A DNA stretch of 7,001 bases, taken from contig CANQBT010000107.1 of NCBI GenBank assembly GCA_947589405.1, positions 1 through 7,001 on the forward strand, given 5' to 3'. A program made the position numbers and the translations under genes. The stretch comes from an uncultured Clostridia bacterium. GTDB taxonomy: Bacteria; Bacillota; Clostridia; Lachnospirales; CAG-274. The notes under the pieces were generated by a model. That model saw only the letters and a program-made list of their open reading frames with translations. It was not told where the DNA came from and did no database searches. The first letter of the stretch is position 1. Each line of letters starts with the position of its first letter. Below are positions 1 to 6,183 of this stretch, in pieces.

Positions 1-1
1 T

Positions 2-379
2 AAGCCTCTTAAAATAGTTATGGGAGAGCTTCCTCCCGAGCCAAAGCCCGTAAGTCTTTATACCGATTTTCAAAAGCACTTCCATTTTGAAAAGACCATA
101 AAGGCAAATCAAGAGGCCTATGACAAATATATAGCGGCAAAGGAAAGATATGACGAATTTAAAGCTCTCCACGACAGATGCACAAAATATAATGGAGCTT
201 TGGAAGATGCAAGAGTGAAAATAATAAGAGAAGAAAGAAGCGGTCCCACACAGGTAGCTATGAACGTAGATCAACTGCAAATGTCAAGAAATGGCTTGAC
301 GGCACAGAATAATAACCCTTCACTTACACAGCCGACTGTGCAGAGGGGAGCACAGCAGAATGAAAGGACCAGAGTATAA
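2..379 (+). CDS. C-terminal part of an unrecognised protein (5' end outside window)
   Basis: The frame is open from the first bases of the window to the TAA at 377-379. The ATG at position 20 has no ribosome binding site and is preceded by in-frame codons (KPLKIV), so this is most likely the tail of a longer protein rather than a 119-residue gene. Counting from that Met, residues 25-75 are charged and helix-prone (many K, E, D, A and Y), with possible coiled-coil character. The last 35 or so residues are rich in N, Q and T and look disordered. There is no signal peptide, membrane segment or catalytic motif in the visible part. The next gene starts 56 bases downstream in the same direction with no terminator between them, so co-transcription is possible. 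I do not recognise the family. The reading frame is likely real, but the function is unknown. Confidence 0.6.
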   Translation, partial: KPLKIVMGELPPEPKPVSLYTDFQKHFHFEKTIKANQEAYDKYIAAKERYDEFKALHDRCTKYNGALEDARVKIIREERSGPTQVAMNVDQLQMSRNGLTAQNNNPSLTQPTVQRGAQQNERTRV

Positions 380-435
380 ATGAGGCTTTAAACCACTCAA
401 GCCAATGTCATTAAGTTAAACGGGGAGGAATATAA

Positions 436-1629
436 TTGGAAAACAAATATGAAAACGGAATGCTTACAATAAAGCTTAACACAAGTATAAATTCCGACAA
501 TGCAAAGAAGACCGAAGATGAAATTTTTGCTCTAATAGAAAGCAACAGTCCAAAGTCTGTTGTGCTTGACGCTGAAAATACAGAATATATATCAAGCGCA
601 GGACTCAGGATAGTACTTAAGCTGAAAAAAATGACAGATGCTCTAAGAGTGATAAATGCATCGCCTGCATTGTATGACGTTTTTGAAATTACCGGCTTTT
701 CAAATATAATAGATGTAGAAAAAGCTCTGCGTCAGGTATCAGTTGAAGGCTGCAAGGTAATAGGAGAGGGCGGCTTTGGTATAGTTTACCGCCTTGATGA
801 AGATACGATCGTAAAGATATATAAATCTGCGGGTATAGATTCAATAAAGCGTGAGATCGAATATGCCAAGCAGGCGTTTATAAAGGGTGTGCCTACAGCC
901 ATTTCATATGATATAGTAAAATGCGGAGACAGGTACGGCGTAGTGCTGGAAATGATACGCTCAGATATGCTGGCAAACCGCATGGTAGCAGAGCCTGAAA
1001 AATTTGACGAATATATGGATAAATATGTAGATCTGATACGCTGTGTACATTCTACCGATTTCAGCGATGTGGACTGTCCTCGTGCCGATCAGAGCTATTA
1101 CGATCTTTTTGAAAAATTTATAAAGGAGAATGTTTCTGAGAAGGAATGGGCGGCATTTACCGATATTTTAGCTTCTGTGCCGAAAAGACAGAATATGATA
1201 CATGGGGATATGCACGGCAAAAATATAATGGTCCAGAATGATGAGCTTTTGCTTATAGATATGGACGAACTGATGCGTGGGCACCCCATATACGATATTG
1301 CGGATATATACTATGCATACAAGTATTTGCCAAAGACGGGCAGAAGTGAAAGATTTCTGAATATGGACGAGGAAACCTGCGGCAGATTCATCGATACGTT
1401 TACAAAAAAATATTTTAAAGGCTATGATGAAAATACCCTTGAAAAAGCAATGAAGGGCATATGCGCATTTGCTCAGCTCAGAGGTATTCATGCGGTTTTG
1501 CTTGTGCTTTCGGCAGGTAACGGAAGGATAAAGGATCCAAAGGCAAGAATTGCACAGCTGATCCATATTTTGAAGGAGGAGGTCCTTCCCTACGGCGATG
1601 AAATAAAAGAAGCAGTTAAAATAATGTAA
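436..1629 (+). CDS. STAS domain fused to an APH/TIGR02172-like kinase
   Basis: This 397-residue cytoplasmic protein starts with TTG, chosen because GGGGAGG (422-428) lies 7 bases upstream; the first internal ATG (codon 9) has no such site. Residues 1-100 resemble a STAS/anti-sigma-factor-antagonist domain. The segment SVVLDAENTEYISSAGLR (41-58) ends in the SSAGLR motif, where Ser54 aligns with the phospho-acceptor Ser of SpoIIAA/RsbV. Residues 103-397 are kinase-like: glycine loop GEGGFGIVY (110-118), ATP lysine Lys127 in VKIYK, catalytic loop HGDMHGKN (256-263, Asp258 and Asn263), and metal-binding Asp275 in LLLIDMDE. All key catalytic residues are present. The HGD and IDMD forms are those of aminoglycoside phosphotransferase (APH)-like enzymes, and the whole resembles the TIGR02172 group, whose substrates are unknown. 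Antibiotic resistance is not implied. The lipoprotein phosphatase gene starts 12 bases later, suggesting an operon. A role in partner-switching or phospho-signalling is inference. Confidence 0.85.
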   Translation: MENKYENGMLTIKLNTSINSDNAKKTEDEIFALIESNSPKSVVLDAENTEYISSAGLRIVLKLKKMTDALRVINASPALYDVFEITGFSNIIDVEKALRQVSVEGCKVIGEGGFGIVYRLDEDTIVKIYKSAGIDSIKREIEYAKQAFIKGVPTAISYDIVKCGDRYGVVLEMIRSDMLANRMVAEPEKFDEYMDKYVDLIRCVHSTDFSDVDCPRADQSYYDLFEKFIKENVSEKEWAAFTDILASVPKRQNMIHGDMHGKNIMVQNDELLLIDMDELMRGHPIYDIADIYYAYKYLPKTGRSERFLNMDEETCGRFIDTFTKKYFKGYDENTLEKAMKGICAFAQLRGIHAVLLVLSAGNGRIKDPKARIAQLIHILKEEVLPYGDEIKEAVKIM

Positions 1630-1641
1630 TGGAGGAATATT

Positions 1642-2583
1642 ATGAAAAAGCATTTGAATCGCTTAACAGGCATATTGATGGCAGCGGTGCTTCTTACATC
1701 TGCCTGTTCACAGACTGCGCCTGAGGGAAGCGTAGAGGATCGGATCCGGCAGGAGGAAGCACAGGTGGTATCATTGGAAAATCAGAAAATAGATATTGAC
1801 GGAGTGCAGAATGCACGTCAGCTTGGCGGTTATATATGCGCAGACGGCAAAAAAATAAAGGACGGAGTACTTCTGAGAAGCGGAGCGCTCAACGCTATGA
1901 CAGATGAAGGCGCCAAAACTCTTGCCGATAAATATAATTTGAAATACATATTCGATTTCCGTATGGACAGCGAAATAAAAGCACAGCCCGATAAAGAGGT
2001 AGAGGGTGCAAAAAATATGGCTCTCCCTGTTTTCTCATCAGCCATATACGGCGACAAGATATTGGAAGAAATGAAGAAAGCCGTACAAAGCGGAGATAAG
2101 GAACAGACTATTATAGTACTTGCAAAAAACAACGGTATATCGGAAATATATAAAAATATGCTTCTGACGGAAGAAGGACAGAAGGCATATTCAGAATTTT
2201 TCCATACGCTTCTTGATCTTGAAGAAGGGGGTTCCGTACTGTGGCATTGTACACAGGGCAAGGACAGAGCAGGAATGGCAGCTGTGCTTTTGCTCTATGC
2301 TCTCGGCGCCGATGAGGAAACAATAAAGGCGGACTATCTTCTTACAAACGATTCCTATACCGAGCTTATAAAGCAAAGCGAAGAAAGGGCAAAGGAGCTT
2401 GGACTTACTGAAGAGGAAACAAAGCAATATGTAGGAACGGCAGCAGGAGTCGATGAGGAATTCCTCAATACGGCAATAGAAAGCGTAAATGAAAATTATG
2501 GCTCAGTTCAGGATTATATTAAAAATCAGCTTGGTATGACAGATGAGGATATTAATACGCTCAGAGATAAATTCCTTGAATAG
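1642..2583 (+). CDS. Lipoprotein tyrosine phosphatase (Y_phosphatase3 / MptpB-LipA type)
   Basis: This 313-residue protein is predicted to be exported and lipid-anchored. Its basic N-terminus (KKHLNR) is followed by a hydrophobic stretch and a lipobox ending TSAC, with lipidated Cys22. The mature part has the N-terminal signature NARQLGGY (57-64) with LLRSGAL (77-83), then IFDFRMDSE (103-111), typical of the PF13350 family. The active-site loop is HCTQGKDRAG (202-211), giving the C-x5-R motif with nucleophile Cys203 and Arg209. The Lys207-Asp208 pair is characteristic of the MptpB-like phosphatases, some of which accept phosphotyrosine and phosphoinositides as well as phosphoserine or phosphothreonine. 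The ATG is set by GGAGG (1631-1635), 6 bases upstream. Residues 270-313 are acidic and helical. It follows the STAS-kinase gene after 12 bases and is probably translated from the same message. No clear intrinsic terminator follows it. Enzyme class is confident; the substrate is unknown. Confidence 0.9.
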   Translation: MKKHLNRLTGILMAAVLLTSACSQTAPEGSVEDRIRQEEAQVVSLENQKIDIDGVQNARQLGGYICADGKKIKDGVLLRSGALNAMTDEGAKTLADKYNLKYIFDFRMDSEIKAQPDKEVEGAKNMALPVFSSAIYGDKILEEMKKAVQSGDKEQTIIVLAKNNGISEIYKNMLLTEEGQKAYSEFFHTLLDLEEGGSVLWHCTQGKDRAGMAAVLLLYALGADEETIKADYLLTNDSYTELIKQSEERAKELGLTEEETKQYVGTAAGVDEEFLNTAIESVNENYGSVQDYIKNQLGMTDEDINTLRDKFLE

Positions 2584-2641
2584 CCTAATTATTTATTACG
2601 ATATGATTTATAAAGGACAGCCATATAAAAAAACAAATATA

Positions 2642-2670
2642 TTGATTTATTTAACAAAAAGAAGTATAAT
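2642..2670 (+). promoter_or_regulatory. SigA-type promoter for the secreted-protein gene
   Basis: TTGATT (2642-2647), a 17-base spacer and a perfect TATAAT (2665-2670) lie about 56 bases before the ATG at 2726. Transcription would start near 2677, giving a leader of roughly 48 bases with AGAGGAG (2711-2717) as the ribosome binding site. The promoter shows that the gene at 2726 can be expressed separately from the upstream operon. Confidence 0.8.
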
Positions 2671-2725
2671 GATTATAACACAATAGTAAAGTGCAATTTT
2701 ATGGATTTACAGAGGAGATCGAGCA

Positions 2726-3922
2726 ATGAAGAAATTCGTTTTTTTAATGGCTGCTTGTATTATGTTTTCATCTGTGTGCTGGGGACAGGACGTGACAGAT
2801 AAAGATATACTTACAAATATTCTTTCTAAGGATAAGGACAATACTCAGAGTGAAAATTATTCCGAAAGGCTGGAGCAGGGCATATATGTTATAGGAAAGG
2901 ATATTGGCAGAAAAAAATATATGCTTATTGCCGAAAATCAGAATGAGGTCGCCTGCATAAATATATATGATGGCAAAAATTCTGTGGATAAGCCTTTAGG
3001 CAGAAAATATTATTTGGCTAACAGAGAGTTTTACAGCTATCCCAATATTTTTGAAAAGGAAGATCAGTTCGGATATATAAATACGTTCTATCCTGAAAAT
3101 GTATATTCCTCTTTGTATTATGATTATTTTACATATAGCTCAATTGTAAATCTGGGAGGACATATAAATAATCAGAATCTTGAAAACTGTTATGTAGAGC
3201 TTATAAACTGCTATGCTGTTCCCGTAGACGAAGCTCCTGTTATGGACGTTTGCCGTAATGGTATGTTCAGAGTGGGAAAGGATATTCCTCCGGGAGAATA
3301 CAGCGTTAAATATGAATTAACCGATGAAGGAGATCCTGAGTATTCTATTATGGGCAGTTATTTTAGCGTAATAAAGCCTGCAAGCTTGAATTTCAATGAC
3401 AGCGAACAGCCGTATTTTTCTTCCGATATTACAAAAAAATATTCCGTGCATTTAGCGAACGGAGATTATATTGTCAAGAAGGACGTTACTCTTGAAGGCA
3501 GCAATTCATCATATAAATTAAAGCCGACTAATAAAAGCTTAGGAGATATTGATAAGAAATATGATTTTTCTCAGGTAAGCGCAAGGCTTAAGGAAACGGC
3601 ATTAAATGATTTCAATAAAAGAGTTTCCGCACGATCATATTTTGAAAATGTTTATTCAGAAAATGCTGTCACCAACGTATGGTTCGCTTTGGCAAAGAAT
3701 GATTCCGATAAAAAGTATGCCTGCATGCTTAAGGAAATGTTCCGATTGTACAATATGGATATGGTTGAAGCAGGTAAATACAGCAAAGTAACAACAACTT
3801 ATGCTGAAAGAAGAGAGCATCTGCGTGATGATTACAGACAGCTTTTGAATATCATAAAAGGAGCAAAAAGCTTTTCTGACATAGAATTTATATGCGATAG
3901 GATTGTTCTGAACAGGTTTTAG
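2726..3922 (+). CDS. Secreted protein with two 'VGKDI' repeat units, function unknown
   Basis: This 398-residue protein has an N-terminal export signal: KK, a hydrophobic core FVFLMAACIMFSSV, and a probable cleavage near CWG-Q (18-21). Two matching segments, QGIYVIGKDIGRKKYMLI (51-68) and NGMFRVGKDIPPGEYSVK (178-195), belong to the 'G-x-Y-x-VGKDIP-x-GEY' type of repeat seen in many uncharacterised surface or secreted proteins of Clostridia. The second unit appears to end with NGDYIVKKDVTLEG (245-258), which reads like the closing beta strands of the same fold. The first unit lacks the PPGE turn and is degenerate. Residues 280-398 are different: charged and helical, with no repeat. There is no anchor motif (no LPXTG, no C-terminal membrane helix), so free secretion is likely. 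The start is supported by AGAGGAG 8 bases upstream and by its own promoter. It converges on the aldolase gene, sharing one terminator. The function is not known and I do not propose one. Confidence 0.8.
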   Translation: MKKFVFLMAACIMFSSVCWGQDVTDKDILTNILSKDKDNTQSENYSERLEQGIYVIGKDIGRKKYMLIAENQNEVACINIYDGKNSVDKPLGRKYYLANREFYSYPNIFEKEDQFGYINTFYPENVYSSLYYDYFTYSSIVNLGGHINNQNLENCYVELINCYAVPVDEAPVMDVCRNGMFRVGKDIPPGEYSVKYELTDEGDPEYSIMGSYFSVIKPASLNFNDSEQPYFSSDITKKYSVHLANGDYIVKKDVTLEGSNSSYKLKPTNKSLGDIDKKYDFSQVSARLKETALNDFNKRVSARSYFENVYSENAVTNVWFALAKNDSDKKYACMLKEMFRLYNMDMVEAGKYSKVTTTYAERREHLRDDYRQLLNIIKGAKSFSDIEFICDRIVLNRF

Positions 3923-3997
3923 AAGCTTGGATAATATACGATAAGCTTACAATATAAGCAGTCAGATGTATTTTTTGCAGATAAAATAAAGAAAAAT

Positions 3998-4024
3998 AAA
4001 AAGAGCTGTTAAACAGCTCTTTTT
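3998..4024. terminator. Bidirectional intrinsic terminator between convergent genes
   Basis: An 11-base perfect stem, AAAAAGAGCTG (3998-4008) with CAGCTCTTTTT (4014-4024), encloses loop TTAAA. The stem runs into a U-tract on the plus strand, and an equivalent A-tract upstream gives a U-tract on the minus strand. It lies 75 bases after the secreted-protein stop and 5 bases beyond the aldolase stop, so it serves both. Confidence 0.9.
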
Positions 4025-4029
4025 AAATT

Positions 4030-4977
4030 TTACTTCATTGAGTCAACTGAACCCAATACCTTTTCGATCTTGTATTCAACAAGCTCCTGTATCATATCAC
4101 GGGCAACGCCTAAGTATCCTCTTGGGTCAAATGCTTCAGGCTTTTCAACAAAGCTCTTTCTGATACCGGCAGTCATAGCAAGACGAATATCTGTATCCAT
4201 ATTTATCTTACAAACAGCCATGCCGCTTGCCTTTCTCAGCATTTCTACAGGGATACCGCTTGCTCCCTTGAGAGCGCCGCCGTACTTATTGCAAAGCTCT
4301 ATAACAGCAGGATCAACACTTGAAGCACCGTGTAAAACGATAGGATACTCCTTGAAGCCTGCGTCGTCTAACTTCTTTGTAATAACTTCAAGTCTGTCAA
4401 AGTCAAGCTTAGCTTCGCCCTTGAACTTATAAGCGCCATGACTTGTACCGATAGCGATGGCAAGTGAGTCAACGCCTGTCCTCTGAACAAAGTCAACAGC
4501 CTGATCGGGATCGGTATAGGTAGCGTTTGCAGCATCGACCTTTACCTCGTCCTCAACACCTGCCAGCTTGCCAAGCTCAGCCTCTACAACAACGCCATGA
4601 GCATGAGCATAGTCAACAACTTCCTTAGTCTTTGCAACATTCTCCTCGTACTCAAAATGAGAACCGTCAAACATAACTGAAGTAAAGCCGTTCTCTACAC
4701 AAACCTTAACTGTGTCAAGATCCGGGCCGTGATCCAGATGAAGAGCTACGTCTATTCCTGTTTCGTCAACGGCAGCCTTTACCATGCCTAAGAGATACTT
4801 GGGACCTGCATAGTTAAGAGCTGACTTAGAGCATTGAAGGATACAAGCTGAGTTCATCTTGGCAGCGCCTCTTGTAACACCCTGTATTATTTCCATATTG
4901 TTGATGTTAAAAGCACCGATCGCATACTTACCCTCATAAGCCTTTTTAAACATTTCCGTACTTGTAACTAATGCCAT
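4030..4977 (-). CDS. fba: Class II fructose-bisphosphate aldolase
   Basis: This 315-residue cytoplasmic, zinc-dependent enzyme of glycolysis and gluconeogenesis reversibly splits fructose 1,6-bisphosphate into dihydroxyacetone phosphate and glyceraldehyde 3-phosphate. It is full length. Family signatures occur in order: GAFNINNME (21-29); HLDHGPDLD (80-88), with catalytic Asp82 and zinc ligand His83; VMFDGSH (101-107); VEAELGKLAG (131-140), with Glu132 and Glu134; IGTSHGAYK (176-184), with zinc ligand His180; VLHGASSV (214-221), with zinc ligand His216; and KINMDTDIR (257-265), which binds substrate phosphate. No residue is missing. The start is fixed by AGGAGG (4987-4992 on the minus strand), 9 bases upstream, and by a promoter just beyond. 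Related class II aldolases act on tagatose bisphosphate, but this sequence and its single-gene setting fit the housekeeping FBP enzyme. It is a monocistronic unit ending at the bidirectional terminator. Confidence 0.95.
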   Translation of the reverse strand: MALVTSTEMFKKAYEGKYAIGAFNINNMEIIQGVTRGAAKMNSACILQCSKSALNYAGPKYLLGMVKAAVDETGIDVALHLDHGPDLDTVKVCVENGFTSVMFDGSHFEYEENVAKTKEVVDYAHAHGVVVEAELGKLAGVEDEVKVDAANATYTDPDQAVDFVQRTGVDSLAIAIGTSHGAYKFKGEAKLDFDRLEVITKKLDDAGFKEYPIVLHGASSVDPAVIELCNKYGGALKGASGIPVEMLRKASGMAVCKINMDTDIRLAMTAGIRKSFVEKPEAFDPRGYLGVARDMIQELVEYKIEKVLGSVDSMK

Positions 4978-5017
4978 AATAAAAATCCTCCTTTAAATTT
5001 ATTATTAATTTAACTTG

Positions 5018-5046
5018 ATTATACCACTTCTGCTAAATAAAAACAA
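5018..5046 (-). promoter_or_regulatory. Promoter of the aldolase gene
   Basis: Read on the minus strand, TTGTTT (5046-5041) and a perfect TATAAT (5023-5018) are separated by 17 bases. Transcription would start near 5011, leaving a leader of about 34 bases that contains the AGGAGG site. The weak -35 box is offset by the consensus -10. No riboswitch-sized leader is present. Confidence 0.75.
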
Positions 5047-5112
5047 TAGCCTAATTTATTTTTTGGTAATAAATGATGTTGGTTTACGTTTGGACTTTTT
5101 TGAATATAAGAA

Positions 5113-5138
5113 AAGACACCTACTGTTGTGAGTGCCTT
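5113..5138 (-). terminator. Intrinsic terminator of a lost or truncated gene
   Basis: On the minus strand GGCACTCAC pairs with GTAGGTGTC around an AACA loop, with two G-U pairs and one mismatch, extended by A-U pairs and followed by TTTTCTTAT. The same hairpin on the plus strand has two A-C mismatches instead, so it is better suited to minus-strand transcripts. It lies 25 bases past the stop of the gene stub at 5163-5279, the right distance for that gene's terminator. Confidence 0.6.
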
Positions 5139-5162
5139 CTACAATTACAATTAAAAATAGCT

Positions 5163-5279
5163 TTATAAATTTTTCCGAACTTTTTTGTACCATTTATAGG
5201 TTTCGTCATAAGCTCTTTCAAGACTTCTTATGTTTAGTGCCAAGTGAATATCATACCTACTGATTTTCCCGTGACCAGG
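5163..5279 (-). pseudogene. 3' stub of an unrecognised gene
   Basis: A minus-strand frame of 38 codons ends at TAA (5165-5163) and reads as a protein-like tail, for example RSLERAYDETYKWYKK (residues 18-32 of the stub plus flanks), charged and helical. It has no ATG or GTG start and no ribosome binding site. An in-frame TGA lies at 5282-5280, inside a perfect palindrome where the protein-like sequence stops. A terminator follows the stop codon at the expected distance. I read this as the surviving 3' end of a gene whose front part was deleted or displaced. The family is not recognised. A chance open frame of this length is possible in A/T-rich DNA, so the terminator is the main support. Confidence 0.4.
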
Positions 5280-5292
5280 TCACGGGAAAATC
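5262..5292. repeat. 31-base perfect palindrome
   Basis: GATTTTCCCGTGACC (5262-5276) and its exact reverse complement (5278-5292) flank a single A at 5277. It is more GC-rich than its surroundings. No T-run follows on either strand, so it is not a standard terminator. It lies exactly where the minus-strand gene stub loses its reading frame and 51 bases beyond the regulator gene's terminator. It could be a protein-binding or recombination site, or a short mobile palindromic repeat; nothing here decides which. Confidence 0.85.
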
Positions 5293-5342
5293 TGCACCTA
5301 TGCAATCGTAAAACAATAAAACAACAAAACTAATGTATAAAA

Positions 5343-5366
5343 AATGACAGGCATATACCTGTCATT
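5343..5366 (-). terminator. Intrinsic terminator of the ribbon-helix-helix gene
   Basis: Perfect 9-base stem AATGACAGG (5343-5351) with CCTGTCATT (5358-5366) and loop CATATA. On the minus strand the stem runs straight into a T-tract (5344-5339). It starts 20 bases past the stop codon of the regulator gene and closes a single-gene transcript. Confidence 0.85.
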
Positions 5367-5385
5367 CCTGTCTGCAAATACAAAA

Positions 5386-5577
5386 TTACCGAATAGATAA
5401 ATCTTCATCTGTAAGCTCGATCTCTCCATGTTCCGTTTCATAGCGCTTTATTTCATTCTTTACAAGTGTTTCTATCATATTGGTAAGCGAACGGTTTTCC
5501 CTATCGGCTATTTTCTTTATTTTAGCATGATCAACCGCAAGCAGACGCAAAGTAAACTGATTTCTTATTACCGACAT
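5386..5577 (-). CDS. Small ribbon-helix-helix (CopG/Arc-type) DNA-binding protein
   Basis: A 63-residue protein beginning MSVIRNQFTLRL. The frame is open 23 codons further upstream, but AGGAGG (5590-5585 on the minus strand) lies 7 bases before this ATG, while the longer version would begin inside the promoter region with no ribosome binding site. Residues 7-12 (QFTLRL) form the expected DNA-contacting beta strand. Helix 1 spans about 15-27 (DHAKIKKIADREN) and helix 2 about 30-47 (SLTNMIETLVKNEIKRYE), with an acidic tail (49-60). Such proteins dimerise and bind short inverted or direct repeats, usually repressing their own promoter, and often serve as antitoxins or plasmid and mobile-element regulators. 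No toxin gene is beside it. It is divergent from the SLOG-type gene and shares a 123-base intergenic region with operator-like repeats, so it may control both. That control is inference. Confidence 0.8.
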   Translation of the reverse strand: MSVIRNQFTLRLLAVDHAKIKKIADRENRSLTNMIETLVKNEIKRYETEHGEIELTDEDLSIR

Positions 5578-5604
5578 ATCAATACCTCCTTTGATAGTTA
5601 TACT

Positions 5605-5653
5605 ACCACTTTGGTATATATTTGTATGCAGTCTACTTGACACCATATTGATA
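5605..5653. promoter_or_regulatory. Two operator-like repeats in the divergent promoter region
   Basis: The motif ACCA-N2-TTG-N-TA occurs at 5605-5616 and again at 5642-5653. The first copy is also part of the inverted repeat TACCA-CTT-TGGTA (5604-5616), next to a possible minus-strand -10 box TATAAC (5602-5597). The second copy sits in the spacer of the plus-strand promoter. This arrangement fits a small ribbon-helix-helix protein repressing both directions, but binding is not shown. Confidence 0.4.
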
Positions 5654-5665
5654 CCTTGTTATACT
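5637..5665 (+). promoter_or_regulatory. Strong SigA-type promoter for the SLOG-type gene
   Basis: Consensus TTGACA (5637-5642), a 17-base spacer and TATACT (5660-5665). Transcription would start near 5672, giving a leader of about 29 bases. The ribosome binding site AGAGGT (5690-5695) is short and modest compared with the AGGAGG sites of the neighbouring genes. Confidence 0.85.
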
Positions 5666-5700
5666 GTTTTTATAAAAATTAAACTTATCAGAGGTACAAT

Positions 5701-6183
5701 ATGGATATCTATACAGTTAGCTTCTTCGGACACAGACAAATAATAAACTCGCAGCATATAGAGAAAATTTTGGCACAAATTATAAAGAAACTCATTGTAA
5801 ATAAAGAATTTGTGGAATTCTTAGTAGGAAGAAATGGGGATTTTGATATTTTGACCGCTTCTGTTATAAGGCAAATGATTAAGAAATATGCTTACCACAA
5901 TGCTTCTCTTACACTTGTATTGCCTTATATGAATGCAGAATTCAGAGATAATGAGCAAAGTTTTTTAAACTATTATGATACTGTAGAAATATGTTCGGAA
6001 TCTGAAAAAGCGTATTTTAAATCGGCTATTCAAATAAGGAACAAAAGTATGGTTGACCGTTCTGATGTTGTGATATGTTATGTTGAACATCAACAGGGAG
6101 GTGCTTATACGACTATGCAATATGCCTATAAACAGAAGAAAAAAGTATTAAATATAGCAACGCATTTTGATTCTGTAGAATAA
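5701..6183 (+). CDS. SLOG-superfamily (DUF1273/YpsA-like) protein
   Basis: This 160-residue cytoplasmic protein resembles the DUF1273/YpsA branch of the SLOG (SMF/DprA-LOG) Rossmann-like fold. Visible landmarks are the N-terminal strand and FFGHR motif (8-12), a glycine-containing loop after the second strand, FLVGRNGDFD (40-49), the strand TLVLPYM (71-77), and the C-terminal block RNKSMVDRSDVVICYV (113-128) with GGAYTTMQYAYKQKKKVLNI (133-152). SLOG domains bind nucleotides or nucleotide-derived ligands; some members make cytokinin-like products, some act in DNA uptake, and others are sensors in conflict systems. YpsA-like proteins are not enzymatically defined. Length is normal for a stand-alone domain, with no fused effector. 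The gene is monocistronic behind a strong promoter and divergent from the ribbon-helix-helix gene. No clear terminator follows. Family assignment is fairly firm; any sensing or defence role is speculation. Confidence 0.8.
   Translation: MDIYTVSFFGHRQIINSQHIEKILAQIIKKLIVNKEFVEFLVGRNGDFDILTASVIRQMIKKYAYHNASLTLVLPYMNAEFRDNEQSFLNYYDTVEICSESEKAYFKSAIQIRNKSMVDRSDVVICYVEHQQGGAYTTMQYAYKQKKKVLNIATHFDSVE

Noticed and set aside
436..1629. Aminoglycoside resistance gene
   Set aside because: The kinase shares the APH fold motifs but has an N-terminal STAS domain and sits in a chromosomal operon with a phosphatase; nothing points to drug modification.
1168..1653. Minus-strand open frame of 161 codons
   Set aside because: It is antisense to the kinase domain and has no ribosome binding site; a by-product of codon bias.
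3923..3948. AAGCTT repeated about 20 bases apart after the secreted-protein gene
   Set aside because: Two six-base self-complementary words in A/T-rich DNA with no T-run; the real terminator is further on at 3998-4024.
4070..4432. Plus-strand open frame of 120 codons
   Set aside because: It is antisense to the aldolase coding region, and the aldolase motifs prove the minus strand is the coding one.
5578..5646. Longer version of the RHH protein starting 23 codons upstream
   Set aside because: It would translate through the operator and promoter region without a ribosome binding site, while AGGAGG sits correctly before the inner ATG.
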